Shown piece by piece: positions 1 through 5,736 of a DNA stretch of 9,071 nucleotides. Made by a program: the position numbers and the translations under genes. Under the pieces are notes generated by a model that was not told where the DNA came from, ran no database searches, and saw only the letters and a list, made by a program, of their open reading frames with translations. The DNA comes from Moraxellaceae bacterium UBA2031 (lineage in GTDB: Bacteria; Pseudomonadota; Gammaproteobacteria; Pseudomonadales; Moraxellaceae), in assembly GCA_002333145.1 (NCBI GenBank), contig DDBN01000044.1:29806-38876 (forward strand), in the 5' to 3' direction. How positions within the stretch are numbered: position 1 is the first letter of the stretch; every line of letters starts with the position of its first letter.

Positions 1-35
1 ACGCGAGGTTTACTTTCTACTGTCGGCTCAGACAT
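1..35 (-). CDS. Possible N-terminus of a minus-strand gene leaving the left edge
   Basis: An ATG on the minus strand at position 35 opens a frame reading MSEPTVESKPR that continues out of the window. The hydrophilic, charged start looks like an ordinary protein N-terminus and it would lie in the same direction as the cupin and dps genes. The ribosome binding site is poor (a GGGCGG about nine bases upstream). A competing reading exists: the plus strand frame at 2-100 is open for 32 codons before TAA and could be the 3' end of a gene entering from the left. Eleven codons are too few to name a product, and the choice between the two is unresolved. Confidence 0.25.
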   Translation of the reverse strand, partial: MSEPTVESKPR

Positions 36-63
36 GCCGAGTTACCGCCCTATTGGATAATGG

Positions 64-84
64 AGGCGAACCAGTGTGTCGCCT
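64..84. repeat. Short inverted repeat in the left intergenic region
   Basis: AGGCGA at 64-69 is complementary to TCGCCT at 79-84 around a 9-base loop. There is no T-run on either side, so it is not a standard terminator. It could be a small hairpin or operator near the end or start of the edge gene. Apart from this and the edge frames, I see nothing definite in 1-184. Confidence 0.25.
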
Positions 85-184
85 AATAGAAGGAATCTAA
101 TGCAGGGCGCGAGAAACTGTCCAGCACGTTGGCGGGCTGTCTGGCTGTGTGGTCGTTGCGTCTGCTGAGCTGAAGCTAGGCTCA

Positions 185-505
185 CTATCGCCGGTGTAGA
201 AAGATCGACAGCAGCAATACAGTGTTTTCTAAGGCAAGTACCGCATGGGGTTCGCTATCGCGCAGATACATCAAGTGGCCGGGCTCTATGCGCTGCGTGG
301 TGCCATGAGCCTCAAAATCAATGGCGCCTTTGAGCACCTGTATCATCATGGCGCCCGCTGCAGAGTGCTCCTTTAGATACTGCCCGGTTTCCAGCACCAT
401 TTGCGCGACTTCCATGTGGTCGTCGCGGATCAGCGTTTCAGAGCGCTGTGCGGAGTGGGGGTCGAGAATAATCAATTCACCTGATTTTGCGTGTACCAGC
501 GCCAT
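185..505 (-). CDS. Small single-domain cupin protein
   Basis: This encodes a 106-residue one-domain beta-barrel protein of the cupin fold; the substrate is unknown. The cupin core runs from about residue 33 to 105. Motif 1 is degenerate: Gly41 and His47 are present, the usual second His two residues later is Ala49, and the motif closes with QVLKG (56-60). Motif 2 has GHLMYL (76-81) and His87. With so few metal ligands, metal binding is doubtful and a sensing or structural role is possible. I chose the ATG at 505 because AGGGAG lies seven bases upstream; the longer frame begins at a TTG at 529 inside that same ribosome binding site region. It lies 91 bp downstream of dps in the same direction and may be co-transcribed or use its own promoter at 541-568. 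Fold confident, function not. Confidence 0.8.
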   Translation of the reverse strand: MALVHAKSGELIILDPHSAQRSETLIRDDHMEVAQMVLETGQYLKEHSAAGAMMIQVLKGAIDFEAHGTTQRIEPGHLMYLRDSEPHAVLALENTVLLLSIFLHRR

Positions 506-540
506 GGAGCCTCTCCCTGAGTAAGACAAACGATATCATT

Positions 541-568
541 AGTTTAAACCCTGTCGGGTCAGGCTCAA
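541..568 (-). promoter_or_regulatory. Candidate sigma-70 promoter for the cupin gene
   Basis: On the minus strand, TTGAGC (563-568) and TAAACT (541-546) lie 16 bases apart, each matching four of six consensus bases. This would give a leader of about 30 bases before the ATG at 505. It suggests that the cupin gene can be transcribed independently of dps. The match is moderate only. Confidence 0.3.
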
Positions 569-596
569 CCATGTCGTCCGTAGTGTCTTTCTGTGC

Positions 597-1091
597 TCAG
601 CTTAGCAAGCTGCGCAGCATCCATGCGGTTTTTTCATGGACCTGCATGCGCTGGGTGAGCAGATCCGCTGTAGGCTCATCGCGGGCTTCATCCACTATAG
701 CGAAAGTGGATCGGGCCGTGCGCACAATGGATTCCTGACCTTCCACAAGATGTTTAATCATGTCGGTGGCACTGGTGTTAGCGGTGGCCTCCGGGATTGT
801 GGAGAGCTTAAGGAATTCGCGATAGCTACCAGGAGCTGGGAAGCCCAGTGCCCTGATGCGCTCGGCAATCAGATCCACGGCCAGTGCCAGTTCGGTGTAC
901 TGTGTTTCAAACATCAAATGCAGGGTGTTGAACATGGGGCCGGTAACGTTCCAGTGATAGTTGTGCGTTTTCAGATACAGGGTGTAACTGTCAGCTAACA
1001 GGTGACTAAGTCCTTGGGCTATATCCTTGCGCTGGAGATCAGTCATGCCGATGTCTATGGTTGGTGCAGGGGCGGATTTCGATGTGCTCAT
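597..1091 (-). CDS. dps: Dps family DNA-binding ferritin-like protein
   Basis: This is a cytoplasmic mini-ferritin that assembles as a dodecamer, oxidises Fe(II) with peroxide, stores the iron and in many species coats DNA during starvation or oxidative stress. The 164-residue length is normal. The inter-subunit ferroxidase ligands are all visible: His46 (in YHWNVTG), His58, Glu62, Asp73 and Glu77 (in DLIAERI). The N-terminal tail (MSTSKSAPAP) is short with two lysines at most in the first 25 residues besides Arg21, so DNA binding through the tail is uncertain. I prefer the ATG at 1091 to the one at 1100 because AAGGA lies eight bases before 1091 but directly abuts 1100. The upstream region carries an OxyR-like motif and a plausible promoter. 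Downstream is the cupin gene on the same strand. Confidence 0.95.
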   Translation of the reverse strand: MSTSKSAPAPTIDIGMTDLQRKDIAQGLSHLLADSYTLYLKTHNYHWNVTGPMFNTLHLMFETQYTELALAVDLIAERIRALGFPAPGSYREFLKLSTIPEATANTSATDMIKHLVEGQESIVRTARSTFAIVDEARDEPTADLLTQRMQVHEKTAWMLRSLLS

Positions 1092-1133
1092 GATGAACAT
1101 CCTTTGTTGATTCGGATCGCATTTTACGATTTA

Positions 1134-1163
1134 AGTATGGTCGTATTTTTTCAGGAGGGTAAA
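1134..1163 (-). promoter_or_regulatory. Candidate dps promoter
   Basis: On the minus strand, a -35 box TTTACC (1158-1163) and a -10 box CATACT (1134-1139) are separated by 18 bases, each with four of six consensus bases. The -35 box abuts the OxyR-like element at 1163-1199, the arrangement expected of an OxyR-activated promoter. A TAAAT-type alternative -10 lies a few bases downstream. No expression evidence is available from sequence alone. Confidence 0.35.
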
Positions 1164-1200
1164 TTGATTGACTAAATAACATTGATATACACAGGCTATT
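1161..1200 (+). repeat. 40-bp intergenic element, copy 1 (OxyR-like)
   Basis: This block shares AAATTGAT, then after 12 bases ATTGATATACA, then after 4 bases CTATT with 2115-2154, ungapped, 27 of 40 positions identical. Read as an OxyR site it gives ATTG-N7-AAAT-N7-ATAT-N7-CTAT (1163-1199), matching 12 of 16 bases of ATAG-N7-CTAT-N7-ATAG-N7-CTAT. Read as a plus-strand promoter it gives TTGATT (1164-1169), 16 bases, TATACA (1186-1191), which could serve the START gene. These readings are not exclusive. The sequence is AT-rich, so chance matching to OxyR is a real concern. Confidence 0.45.
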
Positions 1201-1330
1201 GAAAGGGTGGATGCCGCCCCTGACAAAGCTGACATGACGGATAACTGCATCACAATAACCCGCTACGCTTGTGCAAGATCAAGTTCTGTTCGCCGGGCCG
1301 CCTTCAGAATGCTCTGGCCATTCATGCAGT

Positions 1331-1335
1331 AAGGA
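1331..1335 (+). promoter_or_regulatory. Ribosome binding site of the START-domain gene
   Basis: AAGGA ends six bases before the ATG at 1342 and fixes that start. It also places a clean signal peptide at the N-terminus. Confidence 0.7.
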
Positions 1336-1341
1336 ATTGTC

Positions 1342-2007
1342 ATGACCCGTTTGTTAGTCCTTCTTTTTCTGGCTCTGGGGCTTCCTGCCAATGCGGCAGA
1401 TTGGGAGCTGCAAAGTAATAAAGGCGGCATCGCCGTCTATACCGCTCGCGTTCCAGGGCAGGAGCTCCGCGCCTTTCGTGGGGTTACGGTATTGCCGGCG
1501 CCCGCACGATCGGTGCTGGCATTGCTGGCCGATGTCGGGAATATGCCGTCGTGGTTCTTTCACATGAAATCAGCGCGGGAGCTGGATCCTAGTGCTGGGC
1601 ACTATGGCCACAATCACTATCTGGTGATTGCGGGCATCTGGCCCGTGCGTGATCGCGATGTGGCGATAAGGGCGAGTACGAGTCAGCAAGCGGATGGCGT
1701 TATTGTGATGTCGTCCGTTGCTCAAGCAAACCTGCTGGCAGTGCAAAGCTGCTGTGTGCGTATCCCCCGCATGGAATCGACTTGGACGGTGCGGGCGCTG
1801 GATGCGGGTCATACCGAACTGGTGCTGACGACCAGTTCGCACCCAGGGGGCTCCCTGCCATTGTGGATTGCGAATATGGTCGCTGCCGACATGCCTCGCA
1901 AGACACTGGAGGCAGTCCGGCGCGAGGTTAAAAAACCGGCTTATGCCGAGGTGGATACTCAAGGATCAGCCAAAGGGCGTGAGTTTGTCGGTCGGTTTAA
2001 GTTCTAA
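1342..2007 (+). CDS. Secreted START-domain (Bet v1-like) lipid-binding protein
   Basis: This encodes a 221-residue exported protein of the START/SRPBCC helix-grip fold, a family that holds lipids or other hydrophobic ligands in a deep cavity. Residues 1-18 form a signal peptide (hydrophobic LLVLLFLALGL core, likely cut after ANA), so the mature protein is probably periplasmic. START-type signatures follow: WELQSNKGGIAVYT (21-34), PARSVLALLADVGNMPSW (54-71), the WPVRDRD segment (100-106) typical of bacterial START proteins, and a long C-terminal amphipathic helix (about 172-197). Cys137 and Cys138 are adjacent, which is unusual in an exported protein. It stands alone between dps and the Kef gene, both intergenic regions carrying the shared 40-bp element. 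The ligand is unknown; homologues occur widely in Pseudomonas, Marinobacter and Alcanivorax relatives (family knowledge). Confidence 0.88.
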   Translation: MTRLLVLLFLALGLPANAADWELQSNKGGIAVYTARVPGQELRAFRGVTVLPAPARSVLALLADVGNMPSWFFHMKSARELDPSAGHYGHNHYLVIAGIWPVRDRDVAIRASTSQQADGVIVMSSVAQANLLAVQSCCVRIPRMESTWTVRALDAGHTELVLTTSSHPGGSLPLWIANMVAADMPRKTLEAVRREVKKPAYAEVDTQGSAKGREFVGRFKF

Positions 2008-2063
2008 GGGCTTTTTGGATAGTTCGAGAGCAGTGCTTGGAGCAGTCTTTTTGCCCTCATTTT

Positions 2064-2116
2064 GTCTATGATTAGTCTGTCGGGGCATATCAGGAGCCCT
2101 TTGTTACATAGACTAA
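2064..2116 (+). promoter_or_regulatory. Two mutually exclusive stem-loops upstream of the Kef gene
   Basis: GTCTATG (2064-2070) can pair with CATAGAC (2107-2113), while TTAGTCT (2072-2078) can pair with AGACTAA (2110-2116). The two 3' arms overlap, so only one pairing can form at a time. A short inner stem, GGGC with GCCC (about 2082-2099), fits inside either. The block lies just downstream of the START gene and just upstream of the candidate Kef promoter, so it would more likely be part of the START mRNA 3' end than of the Kef leader. No U-run follows. Confidence 0.35.
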
Positions 2117-2154
2117 ATTGATAGCAAGACGTGTATTGATATACAAATACTATT
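2115..2154 (+). repeat. 40-bp intergenic element, copy 2, with candidate Kef promoter
   Basis: This is the second copy of the element at 1161-1200, in the same orientation. The conserved blocks are AAATTGAT (2115-2122), ATTGATATACA (2135-2145) and CTATT (2150-2154). As a promoter it reads TTGATA (2118-2123, five of six consensus bases), 16 bases, TATACA (2140-2145, four of six), giving a leader of about 85 bases before the Kef start. The second OxyR quarter-site is not conserved here, so a shared promoter or another regulator is as likely as OxyR. GTATT (2133-2137) and AATAC (2146-2150) also form a small inverted repeat. Confidence 0.45.
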
Positions 2155-2235
2155 ATTCGTGCCGGCATCGTCCTGCGCGCCGCACCGCCTTATAAGGATC
2201 GCACTAAGCGGGTTGCTCTGAGTGGGCGGCCCTGA

Positions 2236-4020
2236 ATGGAGAACTCATTGGAGCACGCCAACACCTTCTTGCAGGATCTGGCCATCATCATGCTGGTGGC
2301 CGGCGTTATCACTGTTATTTTTCATCGCCTGCGCCAACCGGTTGTGCTGGGCTACATTCTGGCCGGCCTTATTCTGGGGCCGCATACGCCGCCAATGGTG
2401 TTGATCAGTGATAAACACACCGTAGAGATGCTGGCAGAGCTGGGCATGATCTTTCTGCTCTTTGCGCTGGGCCTTGAATTTAATCTGAGCAAGCTGAAGA
2501 AGGTGGGCTCAACCGCCATCGTAGCGGCGTCCACAGAAATCCTGCTTATGCTGTGGGTGGGCTACGAAATTGGACAGGCTTTCGGTTGGAGCAGCATGGA
2601 TTCGCTGTTTCTAGGCTCCATGCTGGCCATGTCTTCATCCACCATTATCATCAAGGCCGTTGGTGACCTTGGCATGAAGCGCGAGAAATTTACGCAGCTC
2701 ATGTTCGGTATTCTTATAGTGGAGGATGTGCTGGCGATTGCCATCATGGCATTGCTGTCCGGTATTGCGCTCACCGGCAGTATGGGTGTGGGCAATGTGG
2801 TGGGTACGCTGGGCAAGCTCGGTATTTTTCTGGTGGTAGCGCTGATCAGCGGGCTACTGCTGGTGCCTCGGCTGCTTTCTTATATTGCTCGCTTCAACAG
2901 TAAGGAAACGCTGCTGGTAGCGGTGCTGGGAATCTTCTTTGGCTTTAGCTTGCTGGTCACCAAGCTGGGCTACAGCATGGCGCTAGGGGCGTTCGTAATC
3001 GGTGCCATTATGGCCGAGGCGCGGGAGCTGCGCTTGATCGAACGGTTAATTGAGCCGTTGCGCGACATGTTCAGTGCCATTTTCTTTGTCGCTATTGGCA
3101 TGCTGGTAGATCCGCGGGTCATCGTGGAATACGCGTTGCCGATTGCGGTGATTACAGTGGCCGTGGTGCTGTTTAAGGTAATCAGTTGCGCAGCAGGTAC
3201 TTTTGCGACGGGGCACGATGCACGCACCTCTATGCGCACGGGAATGGGGCTTGCACAGATTGGTGAGTTTTCGTTCATTATTGCCAGCCTCGGGCTCAGC
3301 CTAAAGGTGACCAGTGACTTTCTCTATCCAATCGCGGTAGCCGTGTCAGCCATCACAACCTTACTTACGCCTTACCTTATCAAAAGCTCAGACGGGCTGG
3401 TAACAACGTTGGGCCGAGTGATGCCTGTGCGCTTAAAAAACGACCTCAATGCCTACACAGAATGGATGCAAAGCATCAAGCCTCCTGATGAAGGCCATGC
3501 CATTCTGCATGCCATGATTCGGCGTATTCTGGTTCATGTTGTGCTCAACTTTTGTGCGGTAGCGGCGATCTTTTTGGCATCATCTTGGGCGTGGAAACAT
3601 ACCTCACTGAGTGATGGTTTTGCTTGGCTGGAAAGCGCCTGGCAGATTACGGCTTTTTGGGCTTTGACTCTGCTGGTGTCGCTACCCTTTCTGGTGGCGG
3701 CTTACCGCAAGCTGGAGGCATTGGGCATGTTGCTGGCCGAGATGAGCGTGCATCCAGATAAAGCCGGCAAATTGACGGCGCCAGTTCGTAAGCTGCTGGC
3801 GACACTTCTGCCAGTCGCTTCACTTGTGCTGATGCTGCTGCTCATTTCGATCCTGAGTGCCCGCATCCTGCCACCCTTTCATTTGATGGTGCTGGTAATT
3901 GTGGTGGTGGTGGCATTGGCATCATTGCTATGGAACTTCTTCGTACGCTGGCATTCCCGGTTGCAAATTGCCCTTAAGGAAACATTAGACTCCCAGCCGG
4001 ATGATCATGCCCCGCATTAA
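2236..4020 (+). CDS. CPA2-family (Kef-type) monovalent cation:proton antiporter, no RCK domain
   Basis: This encodes a 594-residue inner-membrane transporter of the cation:proton antiporter-2 family, expected to move K+ or Na+ against H+. The core (about 12-385) is highly hydrophobic. It contains RQPVVLGYILAGLILGP (33-49), LLFALGLEF (74-82), the broken-helix region SSSTIIIKAVGDLG (133-146), the ion-binding acidic pair Glu163-Asp164 in VEDVLAI, GAFVIGAIMAEA (251-262) and GLAQIGEFSFI (338-348). KefB and KefC carry a cytosolic NAD-binding RCK domain after the core; here it is replaced by further membrane helices (about 430-450, 468-488, 518-541, 548-570), so control by glutathione adducts through RCK is not expected. 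The ATG at 2236 has a weak ribosome site; a TTG at 2248 preceded by GGAG is a possible alternative start. No auxiliary KefF/KefG-like gene lies beside it. Confidence 0.92.
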   Translation: MENSLEHANTFLQDLAIIMLVAGVITVIFHRLRQPVVLGYILAGLILGPHTPPMVLISDKHTVEMLAELGMIFLLFALGLEFNLSKLKKVGSTAIVAASTEILLMLWVGYEIGQAFGWSSMDSLFLGSMLAMSSSTIIIKAVGDLGMKREKFTQLMFGILIVEDVLAIAIMALLSGIALTGSMGVGNVVGTLGKLGIFLVVALISGLLLVPRLLSYIARFNSKETLLVAVLGIFFGFSLLVTKLGYSMALGAFVIGAIMAEARELRLIERLIEPLRDMFSAIFFVAIGMLVDPRVIVEYALPIAVITVAVVLFKVISCAAGTFATGHDARTSMRTGMGLAQIGEFSFIIASLGLSLKVTSDFLYPIAVAVSAITTLLTPYLIKSSDGLVTTLGRVMPVRLKNDLNAYTEWMQSIKPPDEGHAILHAMIRRILVHVVLNFCAVAAIFLASSWAWKHTSLSDGFAWLESAWQITAFWALTLLVSLPFLVAAYRKLEALGMLLAEMSVHPDKAGKLTAPVRKLLATLLPVASLVLMLLLISILSARILPPFHLMVLVIVVVVALASLLWNFFVRWHSRLQIALKETLDSQPDDHAPH

Positions 4021-4086
4021 GGCCTGCTCTTGTTATTGGCGCAAGCAGCGTAAAGTCCACTGGTAATGCGAGTGACGAGTAGAGCG

Positions 4087-4120
4087 GGCGTTCAGGGATG
4101 CTGAAATATGCCTGAATGCC
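4087..4120 (+). repeat. Stem-loop between the Kef gene and mtgA
   Basis: GGCGTTCAGG (4087-4096) pairs with CCTGAATGCC (4111-4120) over ten base pairs, one of them G-U in plus-strand RNA, around a 14-base loop. No T-run follows, so it is not a canonical intrinsic terminator. It may protect the 3' end of the Kef transcript or modulate read-through into mtgA. The rest of 4021-4188 shows an AT-rich TATATATT at about 4130-4137 that could be a -10 region, with no convincing -35. Confidence 0.45.
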
Positions 4121-4188
4121 TGGCTGGCTATATATTCCGCCCATAAAAACCGATTCAATACACGCTTTCTTCCTCCGCGTTTCTTGTC

Positions 4189-4887
4189 ATGGTACTCAAT
4201 CGACGTTTCTTCTGGCGCTTGGTCGCCATCGTTATAGGCCTGGTGTTGTGCTATCAACTCTGGTTGCTGGGTCATGTACTCTGGTGGACGCAGTACAACC
4301 CTTCTTCATCGGCCTTTATGGAGGCGCGACTTGATATCCTGCAGAGCAAAGACCCTGATGCCGAGTTGCATTACAAATGGGTGCCTTACGAAAAAATATC
4401 AATCAATCTAAAGCGTGCAGTAATTGCATCAGAAGATGCAAAGTTTCTGCAACATGAAGGGTTTGATTGGGAGGGCATGCAGACGGCATGGGAAAAAAAC
4501 CTGAAAAAAGGAAAGATTGTGGCGGGAGGTTCGACCATCTCGCAGCAGCTCGCCAAAAATCTTTTTCTTTCAGGAAAACGCACGCCTTGGCGTAAGGCAG
4601 AAGAAGCAATGATTACCATCATGATGGAAAATATCATGAGTAAGCATCGAATTTTTGAAATATATTTGAATGTGATCGAGTGGGGCGATGGTGTGTTTGG
4701 TGCCGAAGCCGCTGCCCGACATTATTATGGAAAATCAGCGAGCCGGCTCAATGCATCGGAAGCCGCAAAATTAGCTGCCATGGTCCCTAATCCTCGCTAC
4801 TACGACGCGCACCGCAATGACCGCCGCTTATTGCGTAAGGCACGCATTATCCAGCGCCGCATGGGGTATGTGCAGGTGCCGCGCTGA
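4189..4887 (+). CDS. mtgA: Monofunctional biosynthetic peptidoglycan transglycosylase
   Basis: This is a GT51 glycosyltransferase that polymerises lipid II into glycan strands on the periplasmic face of the inner membrane; unlike class A PBPs it has no transpeptidase domain. The 232-residue length is typical. One N-terminal membrane anchor spans about 8-32. The family motifs are present in order: EDAKFLQHEGFDW (82-94) with catalytic Glu82 and the EDxxFxxHxG pattern, GGSTISQQLAKNLFL (113-127), KAEEAMITIMME (136-147), and EIYLNVIEWGDGVFGAEAAA (157-176) with YYGK (179-182). The ATG at 4189 has no clear ribosome site, but a later start would lose the anchor. The stretch 4381-4680 is AT-rich (about 41% GC by hand count) compared with its neighbours. 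It converges on tetR with only 15 bp between stop codons. Confidence 0.95.
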   Translation: MVLNRRFFWRLVAIVIGLVLCYQLWLLGHVLWWTQYNPSSSAFMEARLDILQSKDPDAELHYKWVPYEKISINLKRAVIASEDAKFLQHEGFDWEGMQTAWEKNLKKGKIVAGGSTISQQLAKNLFLSGKRTPWRKAEEAMITIMMENIMSKHRIFEIYLNVIEWGDGVFGAEAAARHYYGKSASRLNASEAAKLAAMVPNPRYYDAHRNDRRLLRKARIIQRRMGYVQVPR

Positions 4888-4911
4888 TAACGTTTGAGTG
4901 TATCAGTGCGG
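4879..4911 (+). terminator. Inverted repeat spanning the convergent mtgA and tetR stop codons
   Basis: CCGCGCTGATA (4879-4889) pairs with TATCAGTGCGG (4901-4911) over 11 base pairs in plus-strand RNA, with one G-U, around an 11-base loop. The 5' arm contains the mtgA stop and the 3' arm contains the tetR stop. A pyrimidine-rich stretch with several T-runs follows from about 4921, but not directly, so intrinsic termination of mtgA is plausible rather than certain. On the minus strand one position is a mismatch and no T-run follows. Confidence 0.5.
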
Positions 4912-5553
4912 ATTAGTGAGGCTTTCTCTTTTCTGCAATTGCTGGCTCACGCCGGCAAAAAGGATTTCCGAAGTCGCGACCATTTCATCAAGCGACTGCG
5001 TAAAGCCCGATAACATCCAGCGCGAGCCAATGCCAACCATGGCACCAATGAGGCCAATGGATAACATATCACCATCAATACCTGTCATGGCGCTGCTTGG
5101 TTGAATGTCGAGAGTGCGCATTAGCCGAGCAAAATCTTCGATGGCGTGCCGGTACAGTTGGTCTACGCGCGGGCTTACGCCCAGCACTTCAACAAACTGA
5201 ACTCTGGCTGCTGCCGGGCATTCACGAATATAGGCAAAAAATGCACTCAGCCCCGCACGGATCATGGCATCGTGCTGAGGGGCGGCCTGCGTAATGGCCG
5301 CTGTCATGCGCTCGCGTTGTGAGGCGAGTACCAGTGCATAAACGGCACATAGCAGCTCTTCGCTATTGGCAAAGGACTCATAAAAATATCGCTCCGTGAG
5401 CCCGGCTTGTTGGCAAATGCCGCGCACAGTGGCGCCGTGATAGCCGGATTGCCCAAACACATGAAGGCCGGCATCCAGTAGGCGTTCATGGCGCTCTTGC
5501 TGCCGTTCTTGAGCGCTGGCACCACGGTAACGGCGGGGTATCAGTTCACTCAT
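4903..5553 (-). CDS. TetR/AcrR-family transcriptional regulator
   Basis: This encodes a 216-residue one-component regulator. The N-terminal DNA-binding domain (about 20-66) has the classic TetR pattern: RLLDAGLHVFGQSGYHGATV (24-43) followed by the helix-turn-helix VRGICQQAGLTERYFYESFANSEEL (43-67). The remaining residues form the all-helical ligand-binding and dimerisation domain, whose effector cannot be read from sequence. I chose the ATG at 5553, with AAAGG about ten bases upstream, over the GTG at 5643: the extra 30 residues are not TetR-like, and TetR proteins usually begin shortly before the first helix. It is divergent from the short-chain dehydrogenase 183 bp away, the usual arrangement of a TetR repressor with its target, and a candidate operator lies between them. 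Confidence 0.92.
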   Translation of the reverse strand: MSELIPRRYRGASAQERQQERHERLLDAGLHVFGQSGYHGATVRGICQQAGLTERYFYESFANSEELLCAVYALVLASQRERMTAAITQAAPQHDAMIRAGLSAFFAYIRECPAAARVQFVEVLGVSPRVDQLYRHAIEDFARLMRTLDIQPSSAMTGIDGDMLSIGLIGAMVGIGSRWMLSGFTQSLDEMVATSEILFAGVSQQLQKRESLTNPH

Positions 5554-5623
5554 CAGGTGATTACCTTTAGGTGATAGGCGCGGCAGGGTGGCCTGAAATG
5601 ACGGAAAGTGGCCCGGTCTGTAG

Positions 5624-5652
5624 TTGACAGTCGCTAGGCTCACTCGTAGTGT
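5624..5652 (+). promoter_or_regulatory. Candidate promoter of the SDR gene
   Basis: A perfect -35 box TTGACA (5624-5629) is followed after 17 bases by a weak -10, TAGTGT (5647-5652, three of six). The start of transcription would fall near 5658, about 80 bases before the SDR start. No equally good promoter was found for tetR on the other strand. Confidence 0.4.
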
Positions 5653-5687
5653 GACAATCTATGTTGCCAGATGGAGTGAGCGGTCAC
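5639..5687. promoter_or_regulatory. Candidate TetR operator region
   Basis: GTGA-GCGG-TCAC (5676-5687) is a short dyad of the kind TetR dimers bind, placed just after the expected SDR transcription start. Around it, CTCACTC (5639-5645) is the exact inverse of GAGTGAG (5674-5680) and GTGAC (5651-5655) of GTCAC (5683-5687). The repeated elements overlap the -10 box and the downstream region of the SDR promoter, so binding here would block transcription. A second small dyad, AGGT-GATT-ACCT (5555-5566), lies next to the tetR start codon. Confidence 0.4.
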
Positions 5688-5724
5688 AAGGCTGTTGCTC
5701 CCTCACCACTTTTTCCCATACCGC

Positions 5725-5730
5725 AGGAAA
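5725..5730 (+). promoter_or_regulatory. Ribosome binding site of the SDR gene
   Basis: AGGAAA ends six bases before the ATG at 5737 and decides that start over the upstream TTG at 5695, which has no ribosome site and would add 14 residues ahead of a typical SDR N-terminus. Confidence 0.75.
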
Positions 5731-5736
5731 CGAATC

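Noticed and set aside
1205..1219. GGGTGG-ATG-CCGCCC hairpin as a terminator
   Set aside because: It lies between two divergent genes where no transcript should end, has a 3-base loop and a G-U pair, and is not followed by a convincing T-run.
4491..4512. Runs of A within mtgA as a slippage or frameshift site
   Set aside because: The reading frame continues with all GT51 motifs in order on both sides, so there is no frameshift to explain.
5554..5643. Longer TetR protein starting at a GTG at 5643
   Set aside because: The 30 extra residues do not look like a TetR N-terminus and would cover the divergent promoter and operator region; the ATG at 5553 gives normal family length.
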